Made by a program: the position numbers and the translations under genes. Of a stretch of 64,000 bases of DNA, positions 35,874 through 44,207 are shown piece by piece. The stretch covers positions 248,001-312,000 of the forward strand of contig NZ_JACHLP010000001.1 of assembly GCF_014204525.1 (NCBI RefSeq), given 5' to 3'. Position 1 is the first letter of the stretch, and each line of letters opens with the position of its first letter. The notes under the pieces are model-generated. The model did not search any database and was not told the DNA's origin. It saw only the letters and a program-made list of their open reading frames with translations. This DNA comes from Roseateles oligotrophus (lineage in GTDB: Bacteria; Pseudomonadota; Gammaproteobacteria; Burkholderiales; Burkholderiaceae_C).

Positions 35874-36700
35874 GCATAGACCGCCGCACTCTGCTGGCCG
35901 CCCTGGCCACGGGCTGGGCCAGCGGCGCCCAAGCCAATGCCGCCACCGGCATGGACAAGCTGCGCGCCCGCGGCAGCCTGCGGGTGGGCATCTACCAGGA
36001 CATGCCGCCCTTCCACGTCAAGGGCCGGGGCATCGATGTGGATCTGGCCCAGGCCCTGGCCCAGGCCTTGGGCCTGCGGCTGGAGCTGCTGCCCTTCCAT
36101 GCCGACGAGAATATGAACGACGATCTGCGCAATATGGTCTGGAAGGGCCATTACCTGGGCTATGGCCCGGCCGATGTGCTGATGCATGTGCCGGTGGACA
36201 AGCCCTTGATGGACGCCACGCCCCAGGCCCTGATCTTCGCGCCCTATTACCGCGAGCGCATCGTGCTGGCGCGCCGGCTCGCCCGCCTGCCCCGGCTGGA
36301 GCAGCTGTCCCAGCTGGGCGGCGAGACGGTGGCCGTGCCGGGCCAGAGCCTGGCCGGCTGGCTGCTGCTGGGCGCAGACGGCGGCGCCTACCAGAACCAG
36401 CTCAACACCCACTGGAAGAACGGGGCCGAATGCGCCCAGGCCTTGCTGCGCGGCGAGTTCGCCGCCGCCGCGGGCCTGGCCTCGGAGCTGGAGTCGGTGC
36501 TGCGCGGCCAGGCCGGCTTCGCCATCGAGCCCCTGCCCCTGCCGCGCGCCCCGCGCCAGGGCTGGGCCACCGGCCTGGCCGTCAAGAAGGACGCCGTCGA
36601 ACTGGCCCAGGCCCTGCAATACGCCGTCAACACCCTGGCCGCCGATGGCGGGCTGGGCCGCATCTTTGAAACCCATCACCTGAGCTGGCAAACCCCATGA
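35870..36700 (+). CDS. Quinoprotein-associated periplasmic substrate-binding protein (XoxJ/MxaJ-like)
   Basis: The 276-residue protein has a short export signal (SIDRRTLLAALATGWASGAQA) and a type 2 periplasmic binding fold: LRVGIYQDMPPFHVKGRGID, LAQALAQALGLRLELLPF and a second lobe starting GGETVAVPGQSLAGW. Proteins of this family accompany PQQ dehydrogenases (XoxJ, MxaJ) and are thought to help their maturation rather than feed an ABC transporter; no permease gene is nearby. It overlaps both the cytochrome gene before it and the receptor gene after it by four bases each, so the three are translationally coupled. Confidence 0.85.
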   Translation: MSIDRRTLLAALATGWASGAQANAATGMDKLRARGSLRVGIYQDMPPFHVKGRGIDVDLAQALAQALGLRLELLPFHADENMNDDLRNMVWKGHYLGYGPADVLMHVPVDKPLMDATPQALIFAPYYRERIVLARRLARLPRLEQLSQLGGETVAVPGQSLAGWLLLGADGGAYQNQLNTHWKNGAECAQALLRGEFAAAAGLASELESVLRGQAGFAIEPLPLPRAPRQGWATGLAVKKDAVELAQALQYAVNTLAADGGLGRIFETHHLSWQTP

Positions 36701-38847
36701 GCAAGCCCTGCTTTGCATTGACCCTGCTGCATCGCCAGCTGTCGGCCGGCCTGGCTCTGCTGAGCATCACGGCCCAGGCCCAAGCCCAGCTTGGCGGCCC
36801 GCCCGCCAGCCTGGAGCGGGTGGTGGTCAGCGCCACCCGCAGTGAGGCCCAGGCCTTCGACGTGCCGGCCGCCATCAGCCGGGTCGATGGCGAGGAGCTG
36901 CGCGAGCGCCGCGCCCAGGTCAATCTCTCGGAGGGCCTGGCCGTCGTGCCCGGCCTGCTGGCGCGCGACCGGCAGAACTATGCCCAGGACACGCAGATCT
37001 CGCTGCGTGGCTTTGGCGCCCGCGCCAGCTTCGGCATCCGCGGCCTGCGGCTTTATGTGGACGGCATCCCCGCCACCCTGCCCGATGGCCAGGGCCAGAT
37101 CAGCCATGTGGACCTGGCCTCGGTGGCGCGCATCGAGGTCTTGCGCGGCCCGGTCTCGGCGCTGTACGGCAATTCCTCGGGCGGGGTGATCCAGGTCTTC
37201 ACCGAGGACGGCGCCGGACCAAAGCGCCTGGACCTGAGCCTGAGCAAAGGCGCGGACGGCCTGCAGCGCGTCGCCAGCCGGTTCAGCGGTGCCAGCGGCG
37301 GCTTCAGCTATCTGCTCAGCCTCAGCCAGTTCGACACCGACGGTTACCGCGAGCACAGCCAGACCCGGCGTCGCCTGGGCAATGCCAAGCTCAGTTGGCG
37401 GCCCGACGAGGCCAGCCGGCTGAGCCTGGTGCTCAATCGCGTGGACCTGCCGCTGGCCCAGGACCCGCTGGGCCTGACGCGCGCCCAGATGGAGGCCGAC
37501 CCACGCGGCGTCGACCCCGCCGCCCTCAGCTTCGACACCCGCAAGACCATGGCCCAGAACCAGCTGGGCCTGGTCTACGAGCGCCAGCTGAATACCGGCA
37601 ACAAGATCCTGGCCACGCTCTACGGCGGCAGCCGCAGCACGACGCAATTCCAGTCCATCCCGGTCGCCACGCAGAAGAATCCCCTGCACCCCGGCGGCGT
37701 GATTGATCTGGAGCGCGACTACCGCGGCGCCGATCTGCGCTGGAGCCTCAGCAGCGAACTGCTGGACGGCCCTCTGCAAATGGTTGCCGGCCTGGCCTAC
37801 GACCAGCTCAAGGAAGAGCGGCGCGGCTACCTCAACTACGTCGGCAACAGCCTGGGCGTGCTGGGTGAGCTGCGCCGCAAGGAGCACAACGAGGTCAGCA
37901 ATACCGACCCCTATCTGCAGCTGAGCTGGCAGGCCGCGCCCGGCTGGAACCTCAACGCCGGCCTGCGCCACACCCGCGTGCGCTTCAAGTCCAGCGACGC
38001 CTACATCACGGCCGCCAACCCCGACGACAGCGGCAGCGCCGACTACCGCGCCACCCTGCCCGTGCTGGGCCTGCTGTGGAGCGCCGCGCCCGGCCTGCAT
38101 CTCTACGCCTCGGCCGGCCGCGGCTTCGAGACGCCCACGCTGAACGAGCTGTCCTACCGCCCGAGCGGCGGCACGGGCCTGAACTTCGAGCTGCAAGCCG
38201 CCCGTAGCAAGAGCCTGGAGCTGGGGCTGAAGGCGCGCGGCGCGGCCTTGGGTGAACTCGATCTGGCCCTGTTCCAGACCCAGACCTCGCAGGAGATCGT
38301 CACCCAGACCAATGTGGGCGGGCGCGCCACCTTCCAGAACGCCGGCCGCAGCCGCCGCCTGGGCCTGGAGCTGGCCTGGCGCAAAACCCTGCTGCCGGAC
38401 CTGCAGGCGCAAGCGGCCTTCACCCACCTGGACGCCGAGTACCGCGACACTTTCATGACCTGCACGGCCACACCCTGCACCGCCGCCAAGCAGCCCATCG
38501 CGGCCGGCAACAAGATCCCCGGCATCGCCAAGCGCTCGCTCTTCATGGCCCTCAACTGGGCGCCGCCCCAGGGCTGGCGCGCCGGGCTGGAGGCGCGGGC
38601 GCTGAGCCGGGTCTTCGTCAACGACCTCAATAGCGACGCCGCGCCCGGCCACGGCCTGCTGAGCGCCAACGCCGGCTATCTGCTGAGGTTGGGCGTTTGG
38701 GAGCTGAATGGTTTTGTGCGCGTGGACAATTTGTTCGACCGCCAGGTGCCGGGCTCGGTCATCGTCAACGATGGCAACAACCGCTTCTTCGAACCCGCAC
38801 CGGGCCGCAACTGGCTGGCCAGCGTCTCGGCCGCAATGAGGTTCTGA
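36697..38847 (+). CDS. pqqU: TonB-dependent PQQ receptor, PqqU/YncD type
   Basis: The 716-residue outer-membrane receptor has a signal peptide ending near residue 30 (AQAQAQ). It matches E. coli YncD in long blocks: RQNYAQDTQISLRGFGARAS, RLYVDGIPATLPDGQGQ, SARVEVLRGP-type plug end (VARIEVLRGPVSALYGNSSG), AGRGFETPTLNELSYRPSG and the C-terminal PGSVIVNDGNNRFFEPAPGR. YncD has been shown to import PQQ and is now called PqqU. Here it is in one operon with cytochrome c-550 and a XoxJ-like protein, exactly where a PQQ importer would be useful. The start overlaps the previous stop. Confidence 0.88.
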   Translation: MSKPCFALTLLHRQLSAGLALLSITAQAQAQLGGPPASLERVVVSATRSEAQAFDVPAAISRVDGEELRERRAQVNLSEGLAVVPGLLARDRQNYAQDTQISLRGFGARASFGIRGLRLYVDGIPATLPDGQGQISHVDLASVARIEVLRGPVSALYGNSSGGVIQVFTEDGAGPKRLDLSLSKGADGLQRVASRFSGASGGFSYLLSLSQFDTDGYREHSQTRRRLGNAKLSWRPDEASRLSLVLNRVDLPLAQDPLGLTRAQMEADPRGVDPAALSFDTRKTMAQNQLGLVYERQLNTGNKILATLYGGSRSTTQFQSIPVATQKNPLHPGGVIDLERDYRGADLRWSLSSELLDGPLQMVAGLAYDQLKEERRGYLNYVGNSLGVLGELRRKEHNEVSNTDPYLQLSWQAAPGWNLNAGLRHTRVRFKSSDAYITAANPDDSGSADYRATLPVLGLLWSAAPGLHLYASAGRGFETPTLNELSYRPSGGTGLNFELQAARSKSLELGLKARGAALGELDLALFQTQTSQEIVTQTNVGGRATFQNAGRSRRLGLELAWRKTLLPDLQAQAAFTHLDAEYRDTFMTCTATPCTAAKQPIAAGNKIPGIAKRSLFMALNWAPPQGWRAGLEARALSRVFVNDLNSDAAPGHGLLSANAGYLLRLGVWELNGFVRVDNLFDRQVPGSVIVNDGNNRFFEPAPGRNWLASVSAAMRF

Positions 38848-38848
38848 G

Positions 38849-39379
38849 ATGGACACCCCCGCCTACGAGCGCCGCATCCGCTGGCTGCATGCCTTGATGG
38901 CCCTGGCCTTGCTGGCGCAACTCGTCTTCGGCTTTGCGCTGAACGAGATCGCGCCGCGCGGCACGCCGGCGCGCGGCCTGGTGATCAATCTGCACAAGTC
39001 CTGCGGGCTGCTGCTGCTGGGCCTGGCGCTGCTGCGCCTGTACTGGCGCCAGCGCGGGCCCGCGCCGGGTTGGCCGGTGAGCATGAGCGCCTGGCAAATC
39101 CGGGCCGCGGTCTGGGGCCACCGCGCCCTCTACGCCTGCATGCTCTTGATGCCGCTGAGCGCCTATCTGGCCTCCAACTTCAGCAAGCATGGGGTCAAGT
39201 TCTTCGGCCTGCTGCTGCCGCCCTGGGGGCCTGAACTGCCCGCCGTCTACAGCGTCTTCAACGGCTTTCACAAAGGTCTGGCCTGGGTCTTCACCGCCCT
39301 GATCCTGGGCCATATCGCCATGGCCTTGAAGCACCACTTGGTGGACCGCGACGGCCTGTTGCAAAGAATCAAACCCTGA
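38849..39379 (+). CDS. Cytochrome b561-type membrane protein
   Basis: The 176-residue protein has four transmembrane helices and heme-ligand histidines in each relevant helix: IRWLHALMALALL, INLHKSCGLLLLG, WGHRALYACMLL and LGHIAMALKHHLVD. It therefore looks like a di-heme b-type quinone or cytochrome reductase subunit. It starts one base after the receptor stop. In this operon it could pass electrons between the quinone pool and periplasmic carriers. Confidence 0.88.
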   Translation: MDTPAYERRIRWLHALMALALLAQLVFGFALNEIAPRGTPARGLVINLHKSCGLLLLGLALLRLYWRQRGPAPGWPVSMSAWQIRAAVWGHRALYACMLLMPLSAYLASNFSKHGVKFFGLLLPPWGPELPAVYSVFNGFHKGLAWVFTALILGHIAMALKHHLVDRDGLLQRIKP

Positions 39380-39393
39380 AGCCGGAGAATCAC

Positions 39394-40335
39394 ATGCTCA
39401 TCCGCAACCTGCTGGCCCCACTCGCCCTGCTGCTTGTCAACAGCGCCTGGGCCGCGCCCTTTGCCTATGTGCCCAACGAGGGCTCGGGCACGCTCAGCGT
39501 CATCGATACCGCCACCGACCAGGTGGTGGGCGAGATCAAGGCCGGCACGAAGCCGCGCGGCACCGTGATCAGTCTGGACGGCAGCCGCGCCTATGTCAGC
39601 GATCAGCCCAATAACCGCCTGCTGATGCTGGACCTGAAGACCCGCCAGCCCGCCGGCCAGATCGCGCTGGGTGAATCGCCCGAGGGTCTGGGCCTCTCGC
39701 CCGACGGACGCTGGGTGGTGGCCGCCATCGAGGAGAGCAAGGAGGTGGTCTTCGTCGACACCCGCAGCCAGACCAAGGCCTTTGTCGTGGCGGTGAAGGG
39801 CAAGAACCCCGAGCACGCCGTCTTCAGCCCGGACGGCGCCCAGGTCTTCGTCAGCGCCGAGGAGGGCGAGGCGGTGGATGTGATCGATGTGGCCACGCGA
39901 CGCCAGATCGGCCAGGTGCCGGTGGGCGCGCGGCCGCGCGGCATCGGCTTTTCACCCGACGGTGCGCGGGCCTACGTCGCGGCCGAGAATTCCAGCGAGG
40001 TTTATGTGATTGACCGGGCCAGCCTGACGGTGGCCGCCAAGATCCCGGCCGGCCTGCGGGCCAATGGCATTGCGGTGAGCCCGGATGGCCTGCAGGTCTA
40101 CATCTCCAACGGCGGGGCGGCCAGCGTCTCGGTGCTGGATGCCCGCACGCTGCAAATCGTCGCCACCATTGCCGTGGGCCAAAGGCCCTGGAATATGGCG
40201 CTGACGCCCGACGGCAGAAAGCTCTACGTAGCCTGCGGCCGCTCCGGCGCGGTCTCGGTGGTGGACACCGAGACGCGAGCCAAGCTCAGCGATATCGCCG
40301 TGGGCAAGCTGCCCTGGGGGGTGGCGATTCGCTGA
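39394..40335 (+). CDS. PQQ-dependent catabolism-associated YVTN beta-propeller protein
   Basis: The 313-residue exported protein has a signal peptide (LLAPLALLLVNSAWA) and about seven YVTN-type repeats such as AYVPNEGSGTLSVIDTATDQ, GFSPDGARAYVAAENSSEVY and LTPDGRKLYVACGRSGAVSV. It belongs to the beta-propeller family that travels with quinoprotein alcohol dehydrogenases. It has no PQQ-binding Trp-docking pattern, so it is not itself a quinoprotein. Its role is unknown. It starts 14 bases after the cytochrome b gene and closes the operon. Confidence 0.88.
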   Translation: MLIRNLLAPLALLLVNSAWAAPFAYVPNEGSGTLSVIDTATDQVVGEIKAGTKPRGTVISLDGSRAYVSDQPNNRLLMLDLKTRQPAGQIALGESPEGLGLSPDGRWVVAAIEESKEVVFVDTRSQTKAFVVAVKGKNPEHAVFSPDGAQVFVSAEEGEAVDVIDVATRRQIGQVPVGARPRGIGFSPDGARAYVAAENSSEVYVIDRASLTVAAKIPAGLRANGIAVSPDGLQVYISNGGAASVSVLDARTLQIVATIAVGQRPWNMALTPDGRKLYVACGRSGAVSVVDTETRAKLSDIAVGKLPWGVAIR

Positions 40336-40344
40336 CTGACAGGC

Positions 40345-41031
40345 TCAGCGGGGCGAGTTGCGGCGACGCAAGGCCAGCAAGAGCAGGCCGGCGACGCTCA
40401 AGGCCCAGGTCGCGGGCTCGGGCACGGCAGCGACCGCGCCACCGACATAGAAATTCGTGTTGTTGCTGACGGCGGTGTTCAGCGCCGCCAGGCCAGCGGC
40501 GTTGAAGTTGACCGTTACCACGCTACCGGCGCTGCCGGCCGTCACCATCACCGTGCCATAGCTGATGCCCGAGCCCAGATCGTTGTAGAGGGCCACGCCC
40601 GAACCCAGCGAGGGATTGCCGCCGCTGACATCGAACAAGGTGTAGCTGATGCTGCTGGCCGGTGTGATGAAGCCGTTGCTGGGCTGGTTCAACACCAGGC
40701 TGGCGCTGCTGACCGGGCCGCTGAAGAGATTGTTGAAGTTGAAGGCGAAGTAGTTGTGGTACTCGGCATCGTTGCCGCTGCAGCTGTCGGAGCTGCCGCA
40801 CACACCGGCGATGAAGTTGGCGCTGCTGCCGCCGCCGTTATTGCTGCCGGTCTGGTCAACCCAGCCGCGGGAAAATTCGATCACCTGGCTGCTGCCATTG
40901 AGCTGCAGATAGTTGCTGGCCGTACCGCCGGAATAGGCGAAGGTCGCATTGCTGAGACCGGCCATGCTGAGACCCGAAACAGACAGGGCGCTGGCGGCAA
41001 CCAGAAGACGTAGAGATGAGATTGAAGACAT
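40345..41031 (-). CDS. PEP-CTERM sorting domain protein
   Basis: The 228-residue secreted protein has a signal peptide (LLVAASALSVSGLSMAG), a low-complexity Gly/Ser/Asn-rich body and the C-terminal sorting signal VPEPATWALSVAGLLLLALR followed by arginines. Such proteins are processed by an exosortase and usually go to the cell surface or exopolysaccharide matrix. No exosortase gene is in the window. It meets the beta-propeller gene tail to tail with nine bases between them. The two cysteines near residue 80 (GVCGSSDSC) may form a disulfide. Function unknown. Confidence 0.9.
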   Translation of the reverse strand: MSSISSLRLLVAASALSVSGLSMAGLSNATFAYSGGTASNYLQLNGSSQVIEFSRGWVDQTGSNNGGGSSANFIAGVCGSSDSCSGNDAEYHNYFAFNFNNLFSGPVSSASLVLNQPSNGFITPASSISYTLFDVSGGNPSLGSGVALYNDLGSGISYGTVMVTAGSAGSVVTVNFNAAGLAALNTAVSNNTNFYVGGAVAAVPEPATWALSVAGLLLLALRRRNSPR

Positions 41032-41154
41032 GACAACTCACTTTCACTGCTGTTGAACAAGGTGGGGAACACCTATTCAGAGTAGCCAGCCCGTTTCGTC
41101 GATGCACCCCAAAGGCTAGGGGAGGCAGGCCCCATCTCATCAATGGATAGCAGA

Positions 41155-41170
41155 GGAATACCCGTATTCC
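41155..41170. promoter_or_regulatory. Perfect inverted repeat upstream of the PEP-CTERM gene
   Basis: GGAATAC-CC-GTATTCC is a 7-2-7 perfect inverted repeat about 125 bases before the PEP-CTERM start codon. A second interrupted repeat, CCCC-N8-GGGG, lies at 41107-41122. Both fall in the 150-base gap between slyX and the PEP-CTERM gene, and either could be an operator. Confidence 0.4.
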
Positions 41171-41181
41171 GCCGAAGTATT

Positions 41182-41403
41182 TCAGTAGTGCGGCGGCAGC
41201 TCGTCGCGCAGGCTGCGAAAGCCCGGACCACTGCCCTGCTCCAGTTGCTGGGATTGCAGGCGGGCCAGTTCGCGGCCCAGGGCATCGATCTGCTGTTGCT
41301 GGCGCACGATGACCTGGTTGAGCTGCTCGACCAGGTCTTCGGTAAAGCTGGCCTTGATCTCCAGCTCGGTCAGGCGTTGCTCGGTGATGTTGTGTTGATC
41401 CAT
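41182..41403 (-). CDS. slyX: SlyX family protein
   Basis: The 73-residue protein is a short coiled coil: ITEQRLTELEIKASFTEDLV, LNQVIVRQQQQIDALGRELA and the conserved C-terminal ELPPHY. SlyX is a widespread small protein without an established function. ATG 41403 (MDQHNITEQ) is preferred over an in-frame ATG at 41427 because SlyX proteins begin close to the heptad region. It diverges from trhO. Confidence 0.88.
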   Translation of the reverse strand: MDQHNITEQRLTELEIKASFTEDLVEQLNQVIVRQQQQIDALGRELARLQSQQLEQGSGPGFRSLRDELPPHY

Positions 41404-41473
41404 GGCCGTATTGGACCCCATCCGCACCGAGGGTGAAAAAAGGCACTTGACGGAAGCAGGGCCGCGGCTTGCC

Positions 41474-41479
41474 TACAAT
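41474..41479 (+). promoter_or_regulatory. Possible -10 element of trhO
   Basis: TACAAT matches the sigma-70 -10 hexamer at five of six positions and ends 12 bases before the trhO start codon, so the transcript would be nearly leaderless. The only good -35 (TTGACG at 41447) has a 21-base spacer, which is too long. Confidence 0.4.
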
Positions 41480-41491
41480 CCCCCGCTCACC

Positions 41492-42289
41492 ATGCCAAAC
41501 ACCGCCTTGCCCATTCTCAATATCTCCGCCTACAAATTCGTGGGCCTGCCGGACTGCCTGGCATTGCGCGAGCAGCTCTTCGAGCGCGCCCAGGCGCTGG
41601 GCCTCAAGGGCACCGTGCTCTTGGCCGAGGAAGGCATCAATCTGTTTCTGGCTGGCGCGGCCGAAGGGGTGCACAGCTGGGTCAAGGCCTTGCAGGCCGA
41701 CGAGCGCTTTGCCGACCTCGCACCCAAGGAGAGCTGGAGCGAGGGCCTGCCCTTCCGCAAGCTGCTGGTCAAGGTCAAGCCGGAGATCATTCGCATGAAC
41801 CACCCGGCCATACGGCCGGACGCCCTGCCCCGCGCCCCCGCCCTGCCCGCCGCGACGCTGGCGCGCTGGCTGGCCCAGGGCCATGATGACGAGGGCCGGC
41901 CCGTCGTCACGCTGGACACCCGCAATGCCTTCGAGGTGGACTACGGCACGTTCGAGGGCGCGATCGACTGGCGCATCGCCAAGTTCAGCGAATTCCCCGC
42001 GGCCGTGCAAGCCCATCGCGAAGAGCTGCTGGGCAAGACGGTGGTGAGCTTTTGCACCGGCGGCATACGCTGCGAGAAGGCGGCCATCTATCTGCAGCAG
42101 CAAGACCTGGACGGCCCGGTCTATCAGCTGGAGGGCGGCATCCTGAAATACTTCGAGGAGACCGGCGGCCCGCATTACCAGGGCGCCTGTTTTGTGTTCG
42201 ACCAGCGCGAGGCGCTGGACGCCGGCCTGGCACCCTCGACCGACATCGTCCGCCCCGCTTCCGAGGCGCATCGCGCCAAGACGGCCTGA
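41492..42289 (+). CDS. trhO: tRNA uridine(34) hydroxylase TrhO (rhodanese domain)
   Basis: The 265-residue protein has an N-terminal acylphosphatase-like domain (ISAYKFVGLPD, KGTVLLAEEGINLFLAG) and a C-terminal rhodanese domain with the active-site loop FCTGGIRCEKAAIYL. The second Cys and the GIRCEK motif are hallmarks of TrhO/YceA, which performs oxygen-dependent hydroxylation of uridine 34 in tRNA to 5-hydroxyuridine. At 265 residues it is close to the usual size of bacterial TrhO. Start ATG 41492; the upstream in-frame ATG at 41402 lies in the slyX start region and is rejected. Confidence 0.93.
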   Translation: MPNTALPILNISAYKFVGLPDCLALREQLFERAQALGLKGTVLLAEEGINLFLAGAAEGVHSWVKALQADERFADLAPKESWSEGLPFRKLLVKVKPEIIRMNHPAIRPDALPRAPALPAATLARWLAQGHDDEGRPVVTLDTRNAFEVDYGTFEGAIDWRIAKFSEFPAAVQAHREELLGKTVVSFCTGGIRCEKAAIYLQQQDLDGPVYQLEGGILKYFEETGGPHYQGACFVFDQREALDAGLAPSTDIVRPASEAHRAKTA

Positions 42290-42312
42290 GCCCGGTTTCT
42301 CTGCCCAAGCCG

Positions 42313-43278
42313 GTGCCCAAGCTCTCCGAACTCCTGCCCCGCCTGATCGGTGTGGCCTTGCTGCTGTCCGCCCTGGGCTTTGCCGCCACCAAGGCGCCCG
42401 ACCGACCGCTGGAAAGCCTGGTCGGCCGCTGGGCCCTGCCGCCCTCGGAGTTTCTGGACCTGAACGGCCAGCTGCTGCACATCCGCGACGTGGGCCCGCG
42501 GGAGGACCCCGCGCCCCTGCTCCTGCTGCACGGCACCTCCAGCAGCCTGCACACCTGGCAGGGCTGGATCGATGGCTTGCAAAAAGCCGGCGAGCCGCGC
42601 CGCATCATCACGCTGGACCTGCCGGGCTTCGGCCTGAGCGGCCCGCAGGCCGAGGGTGATTACAGCAATGCGGCCTATCTGCGCCTGCTCGAGACCTTGC
42701 TGAAGCGCCTGGGCCTGCAGCAGGTCGTGCTGGGCGGCAACTCCCTGGGCGGCGAGCTGGCCTGGGAGTTCGCCGCCAGCCACCCGCAAAACGTCAAGGC
42801 CTTGATCCTGGTGGATGCGGCCGGCTATGCGCTGGCCCCCGACGCCATGCCGCTGGGCTTTCAGCTGGCCCGCCTGCCCTTGCTCAGCCATATGGGCGAC
42901 TATCTGCTGCCCCGCGCCCTGGTGGAACGCAGCCTGCATTCGGTCTACGGCGAGCCCAGCCGGGTCAGCCCCGAGCTGGTCGACCGCTATTTCGAGCTGA
43001 CCCTGCGCAGCGGCAATCGCCCGGCCTTGCGCCAGCGCTTTGCCCAGATGCAGCCCGGTGCCCATATCGACCAACTGCGCCAGCTGCGCCTGCCCACGCT
43101 GATTCTGTGGGGCGAAAAAGACCGCCTGATCCCGCCCAGCGTCGCCCAGGACTTCGCCCGCGATATATCGGGCAGCCGCCTGGTGATGCTGGCCGGCCTG
43201 GGCCACGTCCCGCAGGAAGAAGACCCGGCCGCCTCGCTGGCGCCCGTGCTGGATTTCCTGCATACGCTCAAACCCTAA
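42313..43278 (+). CDS. Alpha/beta hydrolase, membrane-anchored
   Basis: About 321 residues from a GTG at 42313, the best start because no ATG is available between the trhO stop and the fold. The N terminus is a single hydrophobic anchor or signal (LLPRLIGVALLLSALGF). The fold shows the oxyanion motif LLLLHGTSSSLHTW, the nucleophile elbow LGGNSLGGELAWE (Ser), the acid in LWGEKDRLIPP and the catalytic His in LAGLGHVPQEEDP. The substrate is unknown; esterase, haloalkane-like and peptidase members all look alike at this level. It starts 23 bases after trhO. Confidence 0.85.
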   Translation: MPKLSELLPRLIGVALLLSALGFAATKAPDRPLESLVGRWALPPSEFLDLNGQLLHIRDVGPREDPAPLLLLHGTSSSLHTWQGWIDGLQKAGEPRRIITLDLPGFGLSGPQAEGDYSNAAYLRLLETLLKRLGLQQVVLGGNSLGGELAWEFAASHPQNVKALILVDAAGYALAPDAMPLGFQLARLPLLSHMGDYLLPRALVERSLHSVYGEPSRVSPELVDRYFELTLRSGNRPALRQRFAQMQPGAHIDQLRQLRLPTLILWGEKDRLIPPSVAQDFARDISGSRLVMLAGLGHVPQEEDPAASLAPVLDFLHTLKP

Positions 43279-43363
43279 GAGCCAAGCCCTGATTCGCATT
43301 GCAAGATCAAAGCTTGGACATTTCCTCCCCATACCCTCCCCCAATCCCTTTCTAGGAGAGCTC

Positions 43364-44173
43364 ATGCAACGTCGTTCCCTGATCGCCCGCACCACCACCG
43401 CCCTGGCCCTGGCCGCCCTGGCTTGCAGCACTTTCAGCGTCCAGGCCCAGGGCCCGGAATGGAAGAAGATCCGCATCGGCGTGGAAGGCGCCTACCCACC
43501 CTTCTCCGAAGTGGGCGCCGACGGCAAGCTCAAGGGCTTCGAGATCGATCTGGCCCTGGCCTATTGCGCCGAGATGAAGGCCGAGTGCACCCTGGTGCAA
43601 CAAGACTTCGACGGCCTGATCCCCGCCCTGCAGGCCCGCAAGGTGGACGCCATCATCGCCTCCGTCTCCATCACCGATGAGCGCAAGAAGGTCATCGCCT
43701 TCTCCAAGCCCTACTACAACACGCCGGCCCGTTTTGTCGCCAAAAACGGCGTCAAGTTCGACCTGAGCCCGGCCGGCCTGAAGGGCAAGAAGATCGGCGT
43801 GCAAAGCGCCACCATCCACGAGGCCTATGCCGCAGCCATCTTCAAGCAGAGCGATATCGTGCGCTACCAGTCGCAGGATCAGGTCTTTCTGGACCTCAAG
43901 TCGGGCCGCATCGACCTGACCCTGGCCGATATGCCGGCCGCCGACTTCGGCTTCCTGAAAAAGCCCGAGGGCAAGGGCTTCGCCTTCGTCGGCCCCAACT
44001 TCGACGATGTGAAGTACTTCGGCGTGGGCTCCGGCGTCGGCATGCGCAAGGCCGATGAAAAGACCTTGGGCAAGAAGTTCAACGACGCCATCGCCGCCGT
44101 GCAGGCCAATGGCACATTCAAGAAGATCAACGACAAATACTTCGACTACGACATTTCAATCAAGCAGAAGTAA
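43364..44173 (+). CDS. Polar amino acid ABC transporter, periplasmic binding protein
   Basis: The 269-residue protein has a signal peptide (TTTALALAALACSTFSVQAQ) and the type 2 binding fold of the HisJ/ArgT group: IRIGVEGAYPPFSEVGADGK, LKGFEIDLALAYCAEMKAEC, IIASVSITDERKKVIAFSKP and KKIGVQSATIHEAYA. The Asp in LADMPAADF is the usual amino-group contact. It probably binds a basic or polar amino acid, or an acylated derivative given the enzyme gene downstream. It is the first gene of a five-gene transporter operon. Confidence 0.9.
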   Translation: MQRRSLIARTTTALALAALACSTFSVQAQGPEWKKIRIGVEGAYPPFSEVGADGKLKGFEIDLALAYCAEMKAECTLVQQDFDGLIPALQARKVDAIIASVSITDERKKVIAFSKPYYNTPARFVAKNGVKFDLSPAGLKGKKIGVQSATIHEAYAAAIFKQSDIVRYQSQDQVFLDLKSGRIDLTLADMPAADFGFLKKPEGKGFAFVGPNFDDVKYFGVGSGVGMRKADEKTLGKKFNDAIAAVQANGTFKKINDKYFDYDISIKQK

Positions 44174-44207
44174 TGCTTGGAGGCGTCGGGCGGCCGCCCG
44201 ACGCCGC

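Noticed and set aside
35870-36700. A functional ABC importer of the island
   Set aside because: No permease or ATPase gene accompanies this binding protein; the family is associated with quinoprotein maturation.
41447-41479. TTGACG and TACAAT as a full sigma-70 promoter for trhO
   Set aside because: The spacer is 21 bases, too long; only the -10 element is reported.
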